A stretch of DNA of 50,672 nucleotides from an uncultured Bacillota bacterium (GTDB lineage Bacteria > Bacillota_I > Bacilli_A > RF39 > UBA660). Of the stretch, positions 26,650-35,270 are shown piece by piece. The stretch spans positions 1 through 50,672 of the forward strand of contig CAMOPK010000006.1 of NCBI GenBank assembly GCA_946622285.1. The letters are read 5' to 3'. The notes under the pieces are model-generated. The model saw only the letters and a program-made list of their open reading frames with translations, was not told where the DNA came from and ran no database searches. The first letter of the stretch is position 1. Each line of letters starts with the position of its first letter. A program made the translations under genes and the position numbers.

Positions 26650-27732
26650 TTACTTTATTTGTTCCCATTTATACTCTTCTCGACCAAAATGCCCATAAGC
26701 AGCTAGGTCATAATAAATAGGTTTTTGTAAATCTAATTCATTAATTATGTTACTTACACGAAAATTAAAATTAGTTTTGATATAATCCATTATTTCTTCT
26801 AATGACACATGGTTTGTATTATATGCATCTATCGAAATTGAAATCGGTTCACTTTTGCCGATGGCATAACTTAATTCGATTTCAAATCTGTCTGCAAGGT
26901 TTTTAGCAACTACATTTTTAGCAACATATCTTGCATAATAAGCAGCACTACGATCAACTTTTGATGGATCTTTACTGCTAAAGCACCCACCTCCGATATG
27001 AGCTCTACCACCATATGTATCAACAATTATCTTACGTCCTGTAGTTCCACTATCACCAAAAGAGCCTCCTACAATAAAACTACCACTGGTGTTAACTAAA
27101 ACTTTAGTTTTTTCATCCATCAACTCTTTAGGTACAACTTTGTTAATAACTTCTTTAATAATATATTTTTTTAATTCTTCTTGACTAACAGATTCCTTAT
27201 GTTGAGATGCAATTATAATAGTATCAACTCTAACAGGTTTATCATTCTCATATTCAACTGTTACTTGAGTTTTACCATCTGGCATCAAAAATGAATTCTT
27301 ATCATTTTTTCTAACTTCTGCAAGTTTTCTTGCAAGATTATTTGCAAGCATAATTGGTAAAGGCATCAATTCCTTTGTCTCTTTGCAAGCGTAACCAAAC
27401 ATTATTCCTTGATCACCTGCTTTTATTTCTTCTGCATCAACACAATTATTAATTTCAGTAGATTGCTTGCTAACTTTAACAATTACATGATATTCTTCAT
27501 TGTATCCGATATCTTTAAGCACATGTTTTGCCAGTGCTTCATAATTTAAATTGGCTTTTGTATTTGCTTCACCATAGATAAGAATTAAATCATCCTTAAT
27601 AGTTGCCTCAACTGCCATTTTACTATTTTTGTCTTCCCTCAAAGCAGCATCTAAAATATAGTCGCTTATTTTGTCACATATTTTATCCGGATGCCCTTCT
27701 GTAACTGCTTCACTCGTAAATAAATATCTCAT
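26650..27732 (-). CDS. metK: S-adenosylmethionine synthetase
   Basis: The 360-residue product makes S-adenosylmethionine from methionine and ATP in the cytosol. Family marks are plain: SEAVTEGHPDK at the start (His of GHPDK), DQGIMFGYA near 107-115, and the GGGCFSSKDPSKVDRSAAY loop with catalytic Lys and Asp. It is somewhat shorter than the usual 380-400 residues, which is common in reduced Bacilli. A GGGAGGAG ribosome site lies 6 bases from the start. Expression is controlled by the SAM-I riboswitch directly upstream. Confidence 0.98.
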   Translation of the reverse strand: MRYLFTSEAVTEGHPDKICDKISDYILDAALREDKNSKMAVEATIKDDLILIYGEANTKANLNYEALAKHVLKDIGYNEEYHVIVKVSKQSTEINNCVDAEEIKAGDQGIMFGYACKETKELMPLPIMLANNLARKLAEVRKNDKNSFLMPDGKTQVTVEYENDKPVRVDTIIIASQHKESVSQEELKKYIIKEVINKVVPKELMDEKTKVLVNTSGSFIVGGSFGDSGTTGRKIIVDTYGGRAHIGGGCFSSKDPSKVDRSAAYYARYVAKNVVAKNLADRFEIELSYAIGKSEPISISIDAYNTNHVSLEEIMDYIKTNFNFRVSNIINELDLQKPIYYDLAAYGHFGREEYKWEQIK

Positions 27733-27763
27733 AAAAACTCCTCCCTTTTTTTATCAAAAATAA

Positions 27764-27782
27764 AAAACTCTGAAAGAGTTTT
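27764..27782 (-). terminator. expression-platform terminator of SAM riboswitch
   Basis: Stem 764-770 with 776-782 (7 base pairs, loop 771-775), then a T-rich run. On the transcript, bases 27778-27772 can instead pair with 27801-27795 in the aptamer's P1 strand, giving a 7-base-pair antiterminator. Confidence 0.85.
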
Positions 27783-27788
27783 AGTTAG

Positions 27789-27886
27789 CATTATCTCTTT
27801 CATCGATATTAGCTTTACCACCTTACTTAAAGCAGGTTGGTATGAGTTCATAGAGCTAATTCTCTCCCTCATTCTTGATAAAATTC
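27789..27886 (-). ncRNA. SAM-I (S-box) riboswitch of metK
   Basis: Minus-strand reading gives the P1 5' strand TTTATCAAGA (27884 down), a GAGGGAG kink-turn part, CTATGAA, CCAACC, GGTGGTAA and the P1 3' strand GATGAAAGAGATAA. These are the conserved S-box elements in order. P1 pairs TTATC with GATAA. With SAM bound P1 forms and frees the terminator; without SAM the antiterminator forms and metK is read. Confidence 0.9.
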
Positions 27887-27892
27887 GATTAT

Positions 27893-27901
27893 AGTATAGC
27901 A
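27893..27901 (-). promoter_or_regulatory. extended -10 promoter of metK leader
   Basis: TGCTATACT on the minus strand, which would start the transcript near 27886, at the first base of the riboswitch. It overlaps the edge of the upstream gene's terminator. Confidence 0.55.
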
Positions 27902-27902
27902 T

Positions 27903-27929
27903 AAAAAAAAGTAGATGTCTACTTTTTTT
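27903..27929 (-). terminator. terminator after PII-like gene
   Basis: Stem 904-915 with 918-929 (12 base pairs), T8 on the minus strand; the TAG stop of the gene lies in the stem. Confidence 0.88.
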
Positions 27930-28584
27930 CTAATTCATCCATAAGTCCCGCAACATTTTCAACAGGAAGTGAAAAACAGATACCAGCTCCTGGCGTTTTT
28001 AGTCCACAAGAGTCAACAATTTCATTCATGATTGGAGTCTTTTTATCCTCATCAGTAAGAATTAAAACAATGTCTTTTTCAGGTTCAATTGAGATACCTA
28101 AAAACTTAACTATTTTTTCAGTTTCAAGGCCACGACCGTTGATTGTTGTGCCACCTGTTGCACCAGCTTTTTTAGCAGCATTCATGACAGTTTCGGCAAA
28201 GCCTTCATTAGTAATTGTAATAATTAAATGTTTTACTTCCTCTTTCATTTCAAAATCCTCCAATTTTATATTTCTATAAAGATCTAGCATATAGCCAGTT
28301 GAGCTTGATACTGGAATTGTAAATGCAATCCCACTACCTGGTTCATTTATCTTTATTTTTGATTTTGTATATCTTAATATATGTTTACCCATTACTTTTG
28401 GTAATACTGCAAATATGACGATTTTATCGACTTCATTTAAGCCAAAATATTCAAGCATACTTGATGATGCGGTTCCTTTGCCATATGTAATTGCTTTAAA
28501 TTTTACTTTATATTTATTAAGTACTTCTAAGTATTTATGTTCCAATATAGTAGGTGCAATTATCATAAGTAAACTCATATTCAT
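27919..28584 (-). CDS. tandem PII-like signalling protein
   Basis: From the ATG at 28584 (GGAGG, 8-base spacing; ATGA overlap with the upstream stop) the product has 221 residues: two PII-like domains of about 100 residues each. The second has the typical GATGGTTINGRG strand before a shortened T-loop; the first has AITYGKGTASSSM at the same place. Both end in PGSGIAFTIPV or PGAGICFSLPV. PII proteins are trimeric sensors that gate partner proteins by nucleotide binding. Tight coupling to the DUF1538 gene suggests it controls that transporter. A GTG start three codons earlier is also possible. Confidence 0.75.
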   Translation of the reverse strand: MNMSLLMIIAPTILEHKYLEVLNKYKVKFKAITYGKGTASSSMLEYFGLNEVDKIVIFAVLPKVMGKHILRYTKSKIKINEPGSGIAFTIPVSSSTGYMLDLYRNIKLEDFEMKEEVKHLIITITNEGFAETVMNAAKKAGATGGTTINGRGLETEKIVKFLGISIEPEKDIVLILTDEDKKTPIMNEIVDSCGLKTPGAGICFSLPVENVAGLMDELEKK

Positions 28585-30074
28585 GATGCACACCTCCAGT
28601 CATATTCAACAATACTTTCATCAAGATCATTAATATCAATAACATGTCTTGTTTTTAATGAATAGATTGCTCCAAACGCTTGAATTGTAAGTAGTGGTGA
28701 TAGAGCTACTAAAGCGACTAGTCCAAAAGCATCAGTCATTACATTTCCACCTTTTTGATAGCATATACCTATTATAAGTGGTAAAAGAAATGATGTTGTC
28801 ATTGGTCCAGATACAGCTCCACCAGAATCAAATGCAATCATGGTAAATATTTTGGGTGTTATAAACATTAATAGAATAGCTAGTAAATATCCGCCTGCTA
28901 AAAACCAAATAATCGGGATTCCTGTTAGAACTCGAATTATTGAGACTGTAATAGCAATTGCTACTCCACAAGCAATTATATTGTTAACACCTTTTTTAGA
29001 GACACTTCCCTGCGTTATTTTTTCAATTTGACTAGTTAAAACTGCAACTGCTGGTTCTGCTTTTACTATTACAAGTCCTACTATAATTCCAAGTGGTATT
29101 AATAGATATTCGTAATTTTCAAACATTTTAATACCAATTAAATATGCAACTTTCATATAACCTGCATTAACTCCAACAAAGAATAATGATAAACCTATAA
29201 AAGTAATAATTAAACCAACAATAATTTGTTTTAATTTGTTTTTCTTAATTCTTCTAGTTATTAAATTATATATAATGAAAAGCACTAAAATCGGTAATAA
29301 AGATAAGCTTACTTCTTTTAATGTTGGTATAATTTGATTAATATATGATTCATACAATTGACCAAAATCTTTTATTTCGTTTGAAATATTATATTTATAA
29401 ACCATGTCTCCTTGAGTTAAAAAACTAAATAGTAGCACAATTAAAATCGGTCCAATTGAACACATTGCTACTAGTCCAAAACTATCATCCTTTGATTCTT
29501 TCCTAGCTCTTGCCTTTGAAAAACCAATTCCCATTGCAATTATAAATGGAACTGACATTGGTCCAGTTGTAACGCCACCAGAATCAAATGATACTGGTAT
29601 CATTGCTTCATTTGCAAATAACATTAAAATCAAAATTAAGCCATAGAAAATAATAATAAATACCTTTAAATCTATTTGATATATGATTCTAAGTGCTGCA
29701 AGGGCTAGAAAAAGTCCAACACCAAATCCTACGCAAAGAATGAGTGTTGTGTTACTGATAGCAGTCATTTGTTCAGCAAGCACTTTTAAATCCGGTTCTG
29801 CAATAGTGATAATAACACCAATTATCAAGGCAATGAAAGCAATTAAAAGAGGTTTTTTTGTTTTAACAAGTGAAGAAGCCATTGATTTTCCAATTTCAAT
29901 CATTGAAATGTCGGCTCCATAAGTAAATAAACAAATCCCAATAATTAATAAAAGTGTGCTTACTAATATTGATACAATTGTAACAATACTAAATTTCAAT
30001 AATATTGATGCAAGTAATATTATTGTCATTATTGGGGCTATTGAATATATAGATTCTTTCAATTTGCTCTTCAT
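28581..30074 (-). CDS. DUF1538 (UmpAB-type) membrane protein, two repeats
   Basis: The 497-residue product has about twelve membrane helices in two homologous halves. Each half has a SFDSGGVTTGPMSVPF or AFDSGGAVSGPMTTSF motif and a GKSMASSL or KAEPAVAVL region, the marks of DUF1538. A two-gene form has been reported as a cation/proton antiporter (UmpAB), as I recall; the substrate here is unproven. Translation is coupled to the PII-like gene, and a GGTGAT site precedes its start. Confidence 0.8.
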   Translation of the reverse strand: MKSKLKESIYSIAPIMTIILLASILLKFSIVTIVSILVSTLLLIIGICLFTYGADISMIEIGKSMASSLVKTKKPLLIAFIALIIGVIITIAEPDLKVLAEQMTAISNTTLILCVGFGVGLFLALAALRIIYQIDLKVFIIIFYGLILILMLFANEAMIPVSFDSGGVTTGPMSVPFIIAMGIGFSKARARKESKDDSFGLVAMCSIGPILIVLLFSFLTQGDMVYKYNISNEIKDFGQLYESYINQIIPTLKEVSLSLLPILVLFIIYNLITRRIKKNKLKQIIVGLIITFIGLSLFFVGVNAGYMKVAYLIGIKMFENYEYLLIPLGIIVGLVIVKAEPAVAVLTSQIEKITQGSVSKKGVNNIIACGVAIAITVSIIRVLTGIPIIWFLAGGYLLAILLMFITPKIFTMIAFDSGGAVSGPMTTSFLLPLIIGICYQKGGNVMTDAFGLVALVALSPLLTIQAFGAIYSLKTRHVIDINDLDESIVEYDWRCAS

Positions 30075-30108
30075 ATTATCACCATATAATAATTATAACA
30101 TTTTTTCT

Positions 30109-30137
30109 AAAAAAAAGAAGCCTATTACTAAGCTTCT
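30109..30137 (-). terminator. terminator after htrA
   Basis: Stem 116-121 with 132-137 (6 base pairs), T run on the minus strand; the stop lies in the loop. Confidence 0.7.
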
Positions 30138-31198
30138 GCTTTCTTATTCAAAGTTACTTTTGTTTCTAATATGCGATTATTACGATAATACTTAACTTTG
30201 ATTGTATCACCTATTTTATACTTATATAAAGCATATCTAAAATATGAACTATCTTCTATTTTAGTTCCATCAATTTCAATTATGACATCACCTTTTTGAA
30301 GACCTGCTGCTTCTGCAGGATAATCTTTTTCGACAGAAACTAATACTGCTCCATATTCAACTGTTTGATCAACAATAATTCCATATCGATATAATTGCCA
30401 TGTATTTGCTACATCTGAAATAGTTACTCCAAATACAGGTCTATCTATTTTTTCACCTTTTTCTAATCGATCAACATATGACATTACTGTATTTATAGGA
30501 ATTGCAAAACCCATGCCTTCTATTTTATCACTAGCTATTTTCATTGAATTAACTCCAATTACTTCACCATTAATATTTAGAAGTGGTCCACCACTATTAC
30601 CTTCATTAATTGCAGCATCAATTTGGATTGCTTCAAGCATAATTGTACTAGAACCAACTAAACGATTTTTACCTGCAATTATTCCCTTAGTAACTGTACC
30701 AAAATATTCACTTCCTAAAGGAGAACCAACAGTAAAAATAGTGTCACCAAGTTCTACTTTAGAACTATCACCTATCTGAGCAGTTTTACTTACATTACTA
30801 ACATTAGTAGATAACACTGCAATATCGGCATATTCATCACTACCTAATATTTTTGCTTCGTAAGTTTCACCTTTAGAATTTATAACTTTTACTTCACTTG
30901 CATTAGCAATTACATGCGCATTTGTAATAATATAACCATTCTTACCATCGGTTTTGTAAGCAAATCCAGATCCTGTTGATTTTCCGTTTCTTGTTGTTGC
31001 TTCAATCAAAAATACAGAATCATAAACTTTATCAATAGCAGTTTTTATAGTATTTGCCTCAGTAATGTTGACATTGCTTTCATTTTTATTAACAATAACT
31101 GACTGATTTGGTATAAGTTTATATACTCCTATTGTTGCTATTACTCCTAGAAAAAAGGTCATTATTATTACAAAAACATTTAATACTTTTCCTCTCAT
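30128..31198 (-). CDS. HtrA/DegP-type membrane serine protease
   Basis: From the ATG at 31198 (GGTGATG site) the product has 356 residues: one N-terminal helix, a trypsin-like S1C domain with His (TNAHVIA), Asp (YADIAVL) and Ser (NEGNSGGPLL), and a C-terminal PDZ domain (AAGLQKGDVIIEIDG). This layout is the single-TM HtrA of Gram-positive bacteria, which degrades misfolded exported proteins. A frame extends up to 31237 but would start inside the palindrome at 31225-31258. It is probably monocistronic, with its own terminator. Confidence 0.93.
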   Translation of the reverse strand: MRGKVLNVFVIIMTFFLGVIATIGVYKLIPNQSVIVNKNESNVNITEANTIKTAIDKVYDSVFLIEATTRNGKSTGSGFAYKTDGKNGYIITNAHVIANASEVKVINSKGETYEAKILGSDEYADIAVLSTNVSNVSKTAQIGDSSKVELGDTIFTVGSPLGSEYFGTVTKGIIAGKNRLVGSSTIMLEAIQIDAAINEGNSGGPLLNINGEVIGVNSMKIASDKIEGMGFAIPINTVMSYVDRLEKGEKIDRPVFGVTISDVANTWQLYRYGIIVDQTVEYGAVLVSVEKDYPAEAAGLQKGDVIIEIDGTKIEDSSYFRYALYKYKIGDTIKVKYYRNNRILETKVTLNKKAEA

Positions 31199-31224
31199 TT
31201 CTTCATCACCAACTATATTTAACC

Positions 31225-31258
31225 ACATAATCATCACATAATTATGTGACGATTATGT
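31225..31258. promoter_or_regulatory. 34-base palindrome upstream of htrA
   Basis: Centre between 31241 and 31242; the inner 16 bases TCACATAATTATGTGA are perfect, then one mismatch pair (31233/31250), then eight more pairs. It runs from the Abi stop codon to 27 bases before the htrA ATG. It lacks a T run, so it looks more like an operator for a dimeric regulator than a terminator. Confidence 0.6.
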
Positions 31259-32190
31259 TAAATTTTGGATATTTCAATCCAATTGTTAGGGAACCCTATT
31301 CGATTCAAAATGCTATTCAAAGATACAGTATTTACTCTACTATCAAGAAGATTTATTTCATATTCAACTTCTCTTAAAAAGTCAACAAATTCACTTTCAC
31401 TTAGCATTTGTTTTAAGATGATTGTCATTGCAAACAAATCGTTTTTACCATATTTGTATACTCCTTCTTCATCTTTTTCTATATCTAATTTATAGTGAAA
31501 ATCAGTATCTGAAATACTTCTCTGCGTTCTATGATCGTACAATATATCTTCATGTGCACATATGTTTCTGAAGTTTGATAACAAATTTAAATAAATAGTT
31601 AATTCTTCTTCATCAATATTATATGTAGCAGATATTGCTTTCTTATCTTCAGATTTTAAAATCGAGTAAAGTTCAGATATCAAACCAAATGATAATACTT
31701 TTACTAAAACCCACATTGGGATATAGCCATAGTTATACATATAGTGTTGAGTTGCAGAATGTTGCTTTCCATTAACTCTGATTTGACGTTTCATTTTAGA
31801 AATAACATCATAAACTTGTTTTTCACGAAGTGGATCTTTAGTAAAGTTCTCTGGATTTAGATAATCTTTTTCCTTAAAACCATATTTTTTAGATAATTGG
31901 TAACTCATAATTGATTTAATATTGTTTTCAACAATTAAGATGTTTTTAAACATAATATTTCTTACATGTCTATCAAATAAAAAGACAGCATAAAGTTCAT
32001 CAAAAGTAGTACCATTATTAAATTTTTTTTCTCTTGAATCCTTCATGAACAAATAACGATATCCCATCAAAAAGAAGTAGTTCTCTTTGAAAAGAATCTG
32101 CTTTGTGTGCTCAATATCGCCAATTGCTAACCCCTTAGTTTTTAAGAGCTCGATTTGTTCATCTAAGGTCTTAAATATTTTCTTTTGCAT
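31258..32190 (-). CDS. Abi_2 family protein with HEPN motif
   Basis: The 310-residue product matches the Abi_2 (AbiD/AbiF-like) pattern: an N-terminal KTLDEQIELLKTKGL, then YFFLMGYRYLF, FDRHVRNIM and the C-terminal NFRNICAHEDILYDHR. The last holds R-X4-H (Arg208-His213), the HEPN RNase motif, so a toxin-like RNase acting in phage-triggered abortive infection is likely. It is a lone gene between htrA and the LPG-synthase-TM gene. Antiphage function is inferred from the family. Confidence 0.85.
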   Translation of the reverse strand: MQKKIFKTLDEQIELLKTKGLAIGDIEHTKQILFKENYFFLMGYRYLFMKDSREKKFNNGTTFDELYAVFLFDRHVRNIMFKNILIVENNIKSIMSYQLSKKYGFKEKDYLNPENFTKDPLREKQVYDVISKMKRQIRVNGKQHSATQHYMYNYGYIPMWVLVKVLSFGLISELYSILKSEDKKAISATYNIDEEELTIYLNLLSNFRNICAHEDILYDHRTQRSISDTDFHYKLDIEKDEEGVYKYGKNDLFAMTIILKQMLSESEFVDFLREVEYEINLLDSRVNTVSLNSILNRIGFPNNWIEISKI

Positions 32191-32261
32191 ATTTCCACCT
32201 TATTAAATTATATCATATTTAAAGATGAAAAGTTTGAAATTTTTTAATATTTATGTAAATA

Positions 32262-32290
32262 TAAAAAGAAGAGTTTTTATCTCCTCTTTT
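32262..32290 (-). terminator. terminator after LPG-synthase-TM gene
   Basis: On the minus strand AAAGAGGAG pairs with CTCTTCTTT (one G-T wobble) around a 7-base loop. Stop codon at its edge. Confidence 0.65.
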
Positions 32291-33296
32291 TTTTCTTTAA
32301 AGATATTATTGCAAATATTAATCCGGTTATAATAACTAATATGTAAAAACTTGCTACTCTTGATAAAATCATTGATATTTCAACAATTTCAACAGGGAAT
32401 AAACGTTTAAACATTATTGCAAATCCAGTTTCACTTACTCCAACAGTACCAGGTAATGGAACAGCAGATACTGAAATAAATATTACTGATTGAAGCAATA
32501 GTATTTCTAAATATGAATATCCATGGAACCCTAAGGCCCAGAATACAAAATAAGAAATGCTATGAACTGAAACTACTTGTAAAAATGAAACAATAAAAGT
32601 TCTTATAATTGCCTTTTTGTTTGAAACAATAAATCTTGAACTTTTATGATATTCATCTAATTGAGCATTCCATTTATCTTTTATTTCAGAAGCTTTTTGA
32701 GGACTAAATCTAGCAATTACTGATATTATCCAATTTAACCATTTGTGTGCAAGTTTTGTTGCAAACATTGCTACCATTACAACTCCTGTTATTAATGAAT
32801 TAGCAATAAGGCCAATATAAATCAAATATTTAAAAAAAGCTATATCATTTATATATTCATAATTAACAACAAAACCAATTAATGCTAGTAATACAGCACT
32901 TACCATATAACATATATATGATGCAAATAATGCTGATGCCCCATGTGATAATTTTATTTTATCTTTAGTCATAGCATATAGTTGCATAGGTTGTCCACCT
33001 GTTGCAGCTGGTGTTATTGAACTAAAAAAGAATCCAATTATCGAATATTTTAAACAGCGTAAAAACTTTACTTTATCACCCAATAATTTAAAATTACTTT
33101 TTAAATTTATGGCTTCGAAAGTAATATTATTTGTTGCAATTATAAATGCAATTAAAACAAATATTAAATTTGAATTTTTTAAAGCATTTCTTACAGCACG
33201 CATATCTATTTTAGAAAAAATAACAATGTATGTTAAAACAATGATAAGAACAAAAAAAATGCCATTACGAATCATATTCTTGGTTTCTTTTTTCAT
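32277..33296 (-). CDS. LPG synthase TM (UPF0104/MprF flippase-like) protein
   Basis: From the ATG at 33296 (AAGGTG, 6-base spacing) the product has 339 residues and about eight membrane helices. The TPAATGGQPMQLYAM motif and the VPLPGTVGVSETGF motif identify the LPG_synthase_TM family (MprF N-terminal domain and relatives), which move lipids or related substrates across the membrane. It has no MprF catalytic domain, so the substrate is open. A frame up to 33332 has no ribosome site. Confidence 0.88.
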   Translation of the reverse strand: MKKETKNMIRNGIFFVLIIVLTYIVIFSKIDMRAVRNALKNSNLIFVLIAFIIATNNITFEAINLKSNFKLLGDKVKFLRCLKYSIIGFFFSSITPAATGGQPMQLYAMTKDKIKLSHGASALFASYICYMVSAVLLALIGFVVNYEYINDIAFFKYLIYIGLIANSLITGVVMVAMFATKLAHKWLNWIISVIARFSPQKASEIKDKWNAQLDEYHKSSRFIVSNKKAIIRTFIVSFLQVVSVHSISYFVFWALGFHGYSYLEILLLQSVIFISVSAVPLPGTVGVSETGFAIMFKRLFPVEIVEISMILSRVASFYILVIITGLIFAIISLKKKKRR

Positions 33297-33330
33297 GAAA
33301 TTCACCTTTTTAATTATATCACATATAACC

Positions 33331-33352
33331 AAAAAAAGACCAGTTGGTCTTT
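33331..33352 (-). terminator. terminator after RluA-type gene
   Basis: Stem 335-342 with 345-352, T7 on the minus strand, next to the stop codon. Confidence 0.85.
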
Positions 33353-34022
33353 AATTAAATACATTAAATGGATATCGATTAGGTAAATCACATTTAAATT
33401 CAAGTTTTTCTTTTGATACTGGATGCTTAAAAGATAAAAAATATGAATATAAAGCTATTTGTTCTCCTGCTTTAGCCTTACTATTATATTTTTGATCACC
33501 ATATAAAGGATAATTTCGAGATGAAAATTGAACTCTTATTTGATGTGATCTTCCAGTATGAAGAGTTATATCTACCAATGTTTTATCCTCTTTTTCAGAG
33601 ATTACTTTATATTCAAGCAGAGCATATTTTCCTCGTTTATCAACTACTACTTTGTTTAATTTAGAATCTTTTAATAAATAATCTTCAAATTTACCTTCTT
33701 TTTCTTTCACTATTCCATCTATAACAGCAAAATATTTTTTGCTAAATTCATCATTTTTAATTTGTTCATTTAGTCTGCTAGCAGCCTTACTTGTTTTAGC
33801 AAATACCATTACTCCACCTACTGGACGGTCTAGTCGATGAACAAGACCTAAGTAAACATTTCCTGGTTTATTATATTTTTCTTTTAAATACATTTTAACA
33901 ATACTAAGTAAATCAAGATCTTTTGAAGAATCTTCACAAGTTGGAACATTTATAGGTTTTTCAACAACAATTATATGATTATCTTCATATAAAACATTAA
34001 GACTTTTTGCTAAATCTACCAT
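33351..34022 (-). CDS. RluA-family pseudouridine synthase
   Basis: The 223-residue product (ATG at 34022; GTG at 34031 also possible) has the catalytic motif HRLDRPVGGVMVFAKT with the essential Asp, and the end motif TGRSHQIRVQFS. It converts uridine to pseudouridine in RNA; the exact target cannot be told. It has no S4 domain. It overlaps the end of the methyltransferase gene by about 26 bases, so both RNA modification genes are coupled. Confidence 0.92.
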   Translation of the reverse strand: MVDLAKSLNVLYEDNHIIVVEKPINVPTCEDSSKDLDLLSIVKMYLKEKYNKPGNVYLGLVHRLDRPVGGVMVFAKTSKAASRLNEQIKNDEFSKKYFAVIDGIVKEKEGKFEDYLLKDSKLNKVVVDKRGKYALLEYKVISEKEDKTLVDITLHTGRSHQIRVQFSSRNYPLYGDQKYNSKAKAGEQIALYSYFLSFKHPVSKEKLEFKCDLPNRYPFNVFN

Positions 34023-34869
34023 AAATACCACAAGGTAATACCAAATTGTTAGTTGTTATTGGTATTCCTATTTCTCCACTTTCAATTTCATAATCAGGAT
34101 ATTTTTCACCTAGTGTTACTTTTAAAATATTTTCTAAAACTGTACTAGAAATTCCTGTTGTGTATGAATTTATTAATAATAAAACTGGTTCATCAGACAT
34201 AATATCTATGCATTTTAATACAAGCTCGTAGATGTTTTTTTCAAACTTCCATGTTTCACCATTTGGTCCTCTTCCATATGATGGTGGATCCATTATAATT
34301 ACATCATATTTGTTTCCTCTTCGATGTTCTCTTTCAACAAATTTAATACAATCATCAACAATGAAACGTATTTTATTATTTTCTAAATGGCTTAATCTCA
34401 TATTTTCTTTCGCCCATTCTACCATACCTTTGGCTGCATCAACATGAACAACGTCAGCTCCTGCAGCTGAGCAAGCCATAGTAGCAGCTCCTGTATAAGC
34501 AAATAGGTTTAAAGCATTTAATTTTCTTTTTTCTTTGCTTATTTTATCCATTATGTAGTCCCAATTGACAGCTTGTTCTGGAAATAAACCTGTGTGTTTA
34601 AAGTTGGTTGGACTTACTTTGAATGTTAAATTTCTATAATTGACAGTCCAATAATCAGGTAATTTTGTTTTAAATTCCCATTCTCCTCCACCTTCGTGGC
34701 TACGATGATAATGCCCATCTACTCTTTTCCATAAATCTTTTTTTTGATTAATTGGCCATATTGCTTGAGGATCTGGTCTTCTTAAAATTACATTCCCCCA
34801 GCGTTCTAGTTTTTCTCCATTTCCTGCATCTATGCATTCATAGTCTTTCCAATTATCTGCTAGTTTCAT
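33997..34869 (-). CDS. class I SAM-dependent rRNA methyltransferase (RlmI/RlmK type)
   Basis: From the ATG at 34869 (GGAG, 8-base spacing) the product has 290 residues: an N-terminal domain with WPINQKKDLW, then a Rossmann fold with ALNLFAYTGAATMACSAAGA (SAM site) and the NPPY-like motif VIIMDPPSYGRGP. It lacks the PUA domain of RlmI. Substrate is probably rRNA cytosine, by family. The in-frame TTG at 34887 is before the ribosome site. Confidence 0.88.
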   Translation of the reverse strand: MKLADNWKDYECIDAGNGEKLERWGNVILRRPDPQAIWPINQKKDLWKRVDGHYHRSHEGGGEWEFKTKLPDYWTVNYRNLTFKVSPTNFKHTGLFPEQAVNWDYIMDKISKEKRKLNALNLFAYTGAATMACSAAGADVVHVDAAKGMVEWAKENMRLSHLENNKIRFIVDDCIKFVEREHRRGNKYDVIIMDPPSYGRGPNGETWKFEKNIYELVLKCIDIMSDEPVLLLINSYTTGISSTVLENILKVTLGEKYPDYEIESGEIGIPITTNNLVLPCGIYGRFSKKS

Positions 34870-34883
34870 CTTTTCAACTCCAT

Positions 34884-35270
34884 TCAATCATTAAATCTTA
34901 ATAAATATCCATCTGGATCTTGTATTAAGAACTCTTTATCTTCGTATATTTTATTATCTACTCTATAACTGTGAACTTCCAAATCAAGAAACATTTTTAT
35001 GTTTTTTGATTTTAATTTACTATAGTATTCTTCAATATCATCGATTGTCATACTAATATTAATTCCTCTACCAAAAGGATATTCGAGTTTACCTGTATTC
35101 CAATTATTATTTATTTCTTCAATCATTATTTGGTTGCCTTCTAATTCTAGAAAACAAAATTTTGATTCTTCTCTTTCATATTTTATTTGGAATCCTATAT
35201 TTAAATAAAATTCTTTACTTATATTTATATCTGAAACACTTAGTTCTGGTATTAGTTTATTATATTTCAT
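34884..35270 (-). CDS. VOC (glyoxalase/bleomycin-resistance) family protein
   Basis: The 128-residue product (ATG 35270; a GTG at 35279 is also close to GAGG) shows the two beta-alpha-beta-beta-beta repeats of the VOC fold: LIPELSVSDINISKEFYLN at the start and FLIQDPDGYLLRF at the end with a metal-ligand-like Glu. Members bind small toxic compounds or metabolise them; the substrate is unknown. It overlaps both the preceding and following genes slightly. Confidence 0.85.
   Translation of the reverse strand: MKYNKLIPELSVSDINISKEFYLNIGFQIKYEREESKFCFLELEGNQIMIEEINNNWNTGKLEYPFGRGINISMTIDDIEEYYSKLKSKNIKMFLDLEVHSYRVDNKIYEDKEFLIQDPDGYLLRFND

Noticed and set aside
31225-31258. Palindrome as an intrinsic terminator
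   Set aside because: No T run on either side, and the perfect symmetry with an AT centre fits an operator better.
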